DNA from: Inonotus obliquus
Taxonomy: Eukaryota > Basidiomycota > Agaricomycetes > Hymenochaetales > Hymenochaetaceae
Assembly (NCBI GenBank): GCA_032164295.1
Contig: JAJHTX010000004.1
Location: forward strand, 1,922,001 to 1,986,000
DNA length: 64,000 nt
Reading direction: 5' to 3'
Part shown: positions 59,185 through 64,000 of the stretch, piece after piece
How the letters are laid out: every line of letters starts with the position of its first letter
How positions within the stretch are numbered: position 1 is the stretch's first letter
Translations under genes and position numbers: made by a program
The notes under the pieces: generated by a model
Database searches by the model: none
Seen by the model: only the letters and a program-made list of their open reading frames with translations
What the model was told of the DNA's origin: nothing

Positions 59185-60986
59185 ATGTCCGCTCTCATTC
59201 CTCCCCTCCCTCGTCCAAGGGTACACTCCGTTTCTACTGGCATCCGTCCGCCTTTGTCAATATCAACGCTCGCCCGCTCTCCAGCAATCTCTTTCTCTAC
59301 AAGAGAGTTCAGTGACGCGAGTTCATCGGCTCAGTCCTCTTCCCCTGCCGATACTCCTGCGTCTTCCTCGGCAAGCTCTTCCCTCCCATCTCCCGCCTTT
59401 ATCCTCCCGCCTCTTCCCAATTCAAAGAGCCATTTTGAATCTACGCGTGGGCTTAACAAAACTATGTTTCCTGTTTTGGTCTCTAGAACGGTAGACCTCT
59501 GGCAAGCGGTTCGGTCGGGGAGTGGCAAGCACGCGACCTCCCTTTTCTCTACTCCTGGCTCTTCGCCACGGTCGTCGACAGAAACGGATTATATTTTACC
59601 TCTTTCTGCTTCGCCGCGGAAGGCCTCATTTGATGCAGCAGAATTGGACGTGCCATCGCGTCCTAGTGCGTTAGATCGGCTGGCACTGTTCTCATCGGTG
59701 GGTTTTTTTTTCTGTTTGTTATCATCATTCTGTTCGGAATTCTCATCACTTCTTTTCTCTCAGGTGCATGCTTCTCTACTATTGGTGGTCATCCTGTTTC
59801 CAGTATCAACCGCAGTCGTTTTCTTCGCTGTGTCTTCATTACCAATCACATTCGCTTGGCCGCGTACACTGTCTGATCTTGCCCAGGTTGGGCGCGATCT
59901 AAGCACATATTCACGGTCCGGTTTCGCGTCAATTGCCCACATTGTCAGCGTACTTGCTGTATCCGCTGTTTGGAAGCATGCTTGGTCAATCCCTGGGAGC
60001 GTCTTATGGGTAAGCGTCATAGTGTCTTATAGTCTTCAATTAATGACACAATAAACCTGGATTAAATTAGAATGTTCTCGCGGGAGCACTTTTCCACCCC
60101 GTGTTTGCTATATTACTCATGACAATTACCACATCTGTTGGATCAGGTGCGCAATCACCAGTAGCTGAGCTCAGAGCGTGATTAACTGGGTTTGACAGTC
60201 TTTGCCACCTTGCTCGCTACTCCGCTAGCTCCGGTATTGACACGAGCCTTTCCGCGGCCAGTCGAACTAACACGCGCGGCTTTAGAAGGATCATCGATCA
60301 CTGCATCCAAATCGGTCCACTCTGGTGAATCCAAGACGTTCAGTGTAACAACATCCTCATCGAGTAGCTCTCCCGCCTGGGTTCGACTGTCAATACTTCG
60401 GTTGGTTGGAATCGTCCCCTGGTCCGCGCTCAATATCGCAAGCGGCCTCACAGGTGTTGCTCTCCGAGATTGTTTTGCGGGTGCCTTCATTGGGTGTCTG
60501 CCCTGGACTGCGGTCACCTGTCAAATTGGGGATGTCCTGCAAGCAGTGACGGCCAGGACAACACCCGAATTAGGGTCTGAGGGGAGTACCTCGACTCCTG
60601 CGACAGTGTCAAGCGTTCTGGCCCAACCATCGATGATTTTTGAACTGGTATTCCTGACCGCATTGAGTCTGGCACCGATTCTATTCCGAGACCGTTTACG
60701 AAAGCTTATACCTTCCTCAAGCGGAGCGACGGCAGATGTGGTCGAATTGGAGGAGAAGGATGCACAGTACCGAAATTACAGACGAGAACAATCGGATCAA
60801 CTCGATGTACCATTATCGGATGGTGAGGACTTCCTCGATCCACATAGTACAGAACGCCGCGGGAGGCATCTACATCGTCAAAGATGGACATGGAAGCGAT
60901 TATCGCAGAGCGTCCCGCGTTGGTCCGCGATCAATTCACCTTTACGACCTTCCTTCCCTAAAACCGACGACGACGCACACCGATAA
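59185..60986 (+). CDS. VTT-domain membrane protein (Tvp38/TMEM64/DedA-like)
   Basis: A multi-pass protein of the VTT (SNARE-associated Golgi) superfamily, whose members act in Golgi/ER membranes, several as scramblases. The start MSALIPPLPRPRVHSVSTGI is followed by ~170 Ser/Pro-rich residues. Helices begin after an intron: VHASLLLVVILFPVSTAVVF, ASIAHIVSVLAVSAVWKHAW, NVLAGALFHPVFAILLMTIT with TSVGSVFATLLATPLA. The VTT core continues RLSILRLVGIVPWSALNIAS, GLTGVALRDCFAGAFIGCLP and TAVTCQIGDVLQAV, i.e. the R-x-x-P-x-x-x-x-N-x-x-x-G pattern. A last helix is LVFLTALSLAPILF, then an acidic, Arg-rich cytosolic tail ending DDDAHR. Three introns: 59700-59763, near 60009-60070 and about 60147-60199. About 540 residues. 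The exact subfamily is unsure. Confidence 0.82.
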
Positions 60987-62068
60987 AGCACCATTAGTCA
61001 CCTACCTAGGCTAGGTTGCTGACTCGCCGTCTTGCATCTTGATTGGATCATTTATCTGGAGGCCATCAAAACATTTTACGATCTATTAATGCCCTGACTT
61101 ACGACTCATTGGTGCAGCCTACCTGCATGCACTCATGAACATATTTATTCGATCCGGAGGGACCTTTGCAGATGTGATTATTCGAAACGTGCTTAATGCA
61201 TGTCCGACCGCAACGGAAAGGGAAATGAATTTTGATTCTACAGTATTGCTTCAAATATTCATATTTCATCGCACTTCCGCCACAACTACACATTTCGCTT
61301 GCATTCTTTCAGTTCATTCGTCTCTCGCAAGTTTTTCTTGGCACATAATGTACTTGTCGCTTTACTTCATCCTCCTTCGTGCTTCAACCTTCAAGCACTA
61401 TTTTTTCGCTGTCTCTTCGCATTTTTATTGCCCTGTTTACATTCAACATAATAGCAATCGTGTGTTTTGCAGAATTGTGTTTAACGCATCCCTTATTACA
61501 TTCATTTGCTTTCTATTTGCTTTCTGCAATATATTCACTTTTTTTTGCCGCACGTGTGCATGGGATGCGCGAGGGCTACGGATACGACGTCATGGTGCGC
61601 TGCGATCTCGCAGCCTCCTATTAGTACTATGAGGCACCTATGCTGCGGCTGTGCTGCGGCGAGGGTAACGTCGGTCAGGCGCAACTGCGCCGTACTCAAC
61701 TGCGAGTCAGGGTTGATTCACAGCATTCATATTTATTTGATTGCACCTTTCCTTTCACTTCGGGCAACTTGTTGTTTACTTTTCCCCTCCTTTCCATCAT
61801 TCAATCCTTTCTTTTGGATTGGATGTGACCTTCGATTTTTTCTTCATTTCCAAGGTGTTACCGATCTCTTGTGTTCGTGCTATGTAGTGCACTACTGTTG
61901 CTGTACATTTGCTACTATCTCACGATGATGAATGAAAATGAAAGTAACATTAGAGCGTTTCATGTTGATAAATCTCTATTTGCTTTCTAATCTTTTTACA
62001 GATCGAATCTATTGGATTCGAATGAAGTGACGAAATCGAAGGAAGGGAAACAGGGGGGCTAGTTTGAC
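60987..62068. other. Long spacer between convergent genes, pyrimidine-rich, no gene seen
   Basis: About 1.08 kb between two convergent stop codons, several times longer than the other convergent spacers here (about 80-430 bp). Much of 61230-61560 is T/C-rich on the plus strand. Overlapping plus frames (61135-61632 and 61506-61928) are hydrophobic or Cys-rich only because of this base bias. I searched the minus strand by eye for a HyuB half of the neighbouring oxoprolinase and found none. Confidence 0.55.
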
Positions 62069-64000
62069 CTACTGCAGCGTGATGTACAGATGCTTGCGAC
62101 ACAGAACAGTCTCCGAACCGGGAATAAGCACAATTGTTTGAGTGTCATCAATAATCATCGATGGTCCTTTCACAACATCACCCACTTCCAGCTTATCGAG
62201 TAGAAAGATTGGAGTATCATCCACACGACCAACGCCATCAAAGTACACCGAATGAGTCTTATCAGCTGAACTTGTCGAAATCTCTCGTTTCTTTAGAGTT
62301 CGAAGTTCCTCAAATACGGAGGGACCAAGTGAGTCGAACGTCTTGCCTATACCTCGAACCTACGTTCATTCAACGGATTAGTCAGTATTTAAGTGGAAGA
62401 CTGTTGAGTAGCTTACCTTTATATCATCAACGATGATATTCTTCGTATCAAGTAAGAATCCGAATTCTTCTTTATACGTCTTCTTGAATGAACTCAAGAA
62501 ATCCTCTTCCCCGTCTTCGATGTTTGGAAGAACCATAAGAGCCGTGTCCGTCCCGTCAAAGCGCATATTCAACATACGCTCTACGCGGACACGTTTACCT
62601 TCAAAACCTTGTCGTTTCAGCTCAGTACGGACTTCTCCCTCGAGTTTATCAAGTCTCTGCTTGAGAGTTGCTTTGTTTTCGGGTGTATAGGATGCAGAGC
62701 TTGGTTCCTGGCGCTCAAACGCTCTGAGGAATCCGTTAATGACATGAACGAAGTCGGTATCAGGCATGGTACGTGATACTTACCTATCCGCCAAAGCTAA
62801 TCCGTAGGCAGACAGAATGGAGCTGTACCGATGGATTAGGATGGTAGAAATTCCGAGTATATGCGCAATTTCGCAGGCATGTTGCCCTCCGGCTCCTCCA
62901 AAGCTCGCCAATCTGAATAAGCAAGTAGTCAGATGGTAATATTCCAACAAGGAATTATGCCTATCTCACATATGACTTGAGGTACTGTATCCTCGAGCTT
63001 CTGTCAAAGCCCGAATAGGTCTGCACATTGTCTCGTTCGCAATTTTTATGAATCTAGTAAGACATTGTGGTTAGAACAGTCACAGAGCAGAACCTTGTAC
63101 ATACCCATAAACGATTTCATCCAGACTCAGTTCTTTCTCAAAACTGTGTGAGGCATTCACCTCGTCTTTGATTTTCTCAAATAACGATCGCGAAGCCTCA
63201 ATATCAAGCGGCTCCTTCTCGGTCGCACCAAAGATTTTCGGGAAGTAATCAACGACAAGTCGCCCGAGCATAAGGTTCGCGTCTGTCACGGCAAGAGGGC
63301 CACCTCTCCTATAGCAAGCTGGTCCAGGTACAGCACCAGCACTTTCTGGACCTGTGACGAATAGGCCGTTGCGGAACGTGAGGCAAGACCCACCGCCTGC
63401 GGCAACTGTGTTAATATCGAGTTGTGGAGCCTGGATGGTGACACCAGCAGTGGTCGTCTCGTATACAGTCTCGTATCGTCCAGCAAAACGTGAAACGTCT
63501 GTGGAAGTGCCACCAACGTCGATCCTGTACACTTGATTAGTTCTGTGGTGAAGGTGGTAGTCAACAGTGAAAGTGACGAACCCAATGATCGGTGTTTTCT
63601 CCTTCTCGTCCCAGCTAGTCAAAGCATAGCCAACTACACCTCCAGCTGGTCCACTCAGAATGCTCTTCAAACCAGAGAAATTGTTGAAGTCCAAAAGGCC
63701 TCCATCGCTTCCCATAAACTCAACTCGGGCATTATTGTCTCCTCCTTTGCGCAACCTTTCATCAAAACCATTGAAGAAACCTTCGAGGTAGTCGTACAAA
63801 ATAGGTGTCAGGTATGCATCTGCTGTTGTAGAGACTCCCCGAGGGACCATCTTGATCATAGGAAGCAACTGAGACGAGGCGGATATATGCTCAAAGCCAA
63901 CTTCCCGAGCCACCGAGGAAATGAGTCTCTCATGGTCGGGAAATGTGTAGGAATGTACCAAGATTATCGCTATAGACCTATAGCCCTTGTCGTACAGACC
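62069..64000 (-). CDS. 5-oxoprolinase/hydantoinase A (HyuA) half only; 5' end outside window
   Basis: Resembles the N-terminal HyuA half of the ATP-dependent 5-oxoprolinase (Oxp1), which opens 5-oxoproline to glutamate in the glutathione cycle. Motifs: [60 protein letters not shown] (phosphate binding), [60 protein letters not shown] and [18 protein letters not shown]. The chain ends [17 protein letters not shown] at 62069, just where HyuA normally ends. Fungal 5-oxoprolinase is usually one chain of about 1290 residues with HyuB following; no HyuB coding is seen to 60987. Between PIIGF and DVGGTSTD is an extra ~57 bp that looks like an intron but cannot be spliced in frame (63577-63521). So it is either a truncated pseudogene or a stand-alone HyuA protein. 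Confidence 0.85.

Noticed and set aside
61135..61928. Hydrophobic and Cys-rich plus-strand frames as a possible membrane protein
   Set aside because: The hydrophobicity follows from the T/C-rich DNA; there is no family motif and no plausible exon continuation.

Overview
This 64 kb window is nuclear DNA of a filamentous fungus, most likely a basidiomycete of the Agaricomycetes. Nearly every gene is split by many introns of about 50-65 bp. The gene set is eukaryotic and fungal: alpha-tubulin, Dpb2, Fmp27, Hos3, Cox18, Tma17, fungal-type fluoride exporter, DUF7704 and DUF2985/PLAC8-like proteins. I could not fix the genus. No mobile element, CRISPR array, rRNA or convincing tRNA was found. All splice sites given are my reading by eye from conserved protein frames plus GT/GC...AG signals.

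Layout, left to right. 0-7.5 kb: 5' part of an alpha-tubulin gene (cut by the left edge), a many-intron alpha/beta hydrolase (esterase/lipase) and a small dual-specificity phosphatase, all on the minus strand. 8.6-11.4 kb: cobalamin-independent methionine synthase with a perfect Gcn4-type TGAGTCA site in its promoter. 11.8-26.6 kb: three minus-strand genes: a DUF2985/PLAC8-like membrane protein, the 9.6 kb FMP27/BLTP2 bridge-like lipid-transfer gene, and DPB2 (DNA polymerase epsilon subunit B). 26.8-36.8 kb: a densely packed run of a Ser/Thr-rich single-pass membrane protein, HOS3-type histone deacetylase, a PHAF1/UPF0183 homologue, a pyrimidine 5'-nucleotidase (SDT1-like), ribosomal protein eL6 and the COX18 insertase. 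37-42 kb: a DUF7704 protein, fluoride exporter FEX, TspO/MBR protein and the proteasome-assembly chaperone Tma17. 42.2-49.8 kb: three tandem paralogous MFS anion:cation symporters (Dal5/Tna1-like). 50-58 kb: an EF-hand mitochondrial ATP-Mg/Pi carrier (Sal1/SCaMC) and a very long Pro/Ser-rich disordered protein of unknown function. 59-61 kb: a VTT-domain (Tvp38/DedA-like) membrane protein. 62-64 kb: a 5-oxoprolinase-like gene that holds only the HyuA half and runs off the right edge.

The genes are mostly unrelated housekeeping and accessory functions rather than one pathway. The points most worth checking are: GC-AG introns in at least three genes, including one where homologous introns of tandem paralogues differ as GT versus GC; a precise intron presence/absence difference between the same paralogues; the HyuA-only oxoprolinase with a suspicious intron-like insertion inside its nucleotide-binding loop; a fluoride exporter whose first pore has lost the expected Asn; and a disordered protein with two competing C-terminal reading frames.
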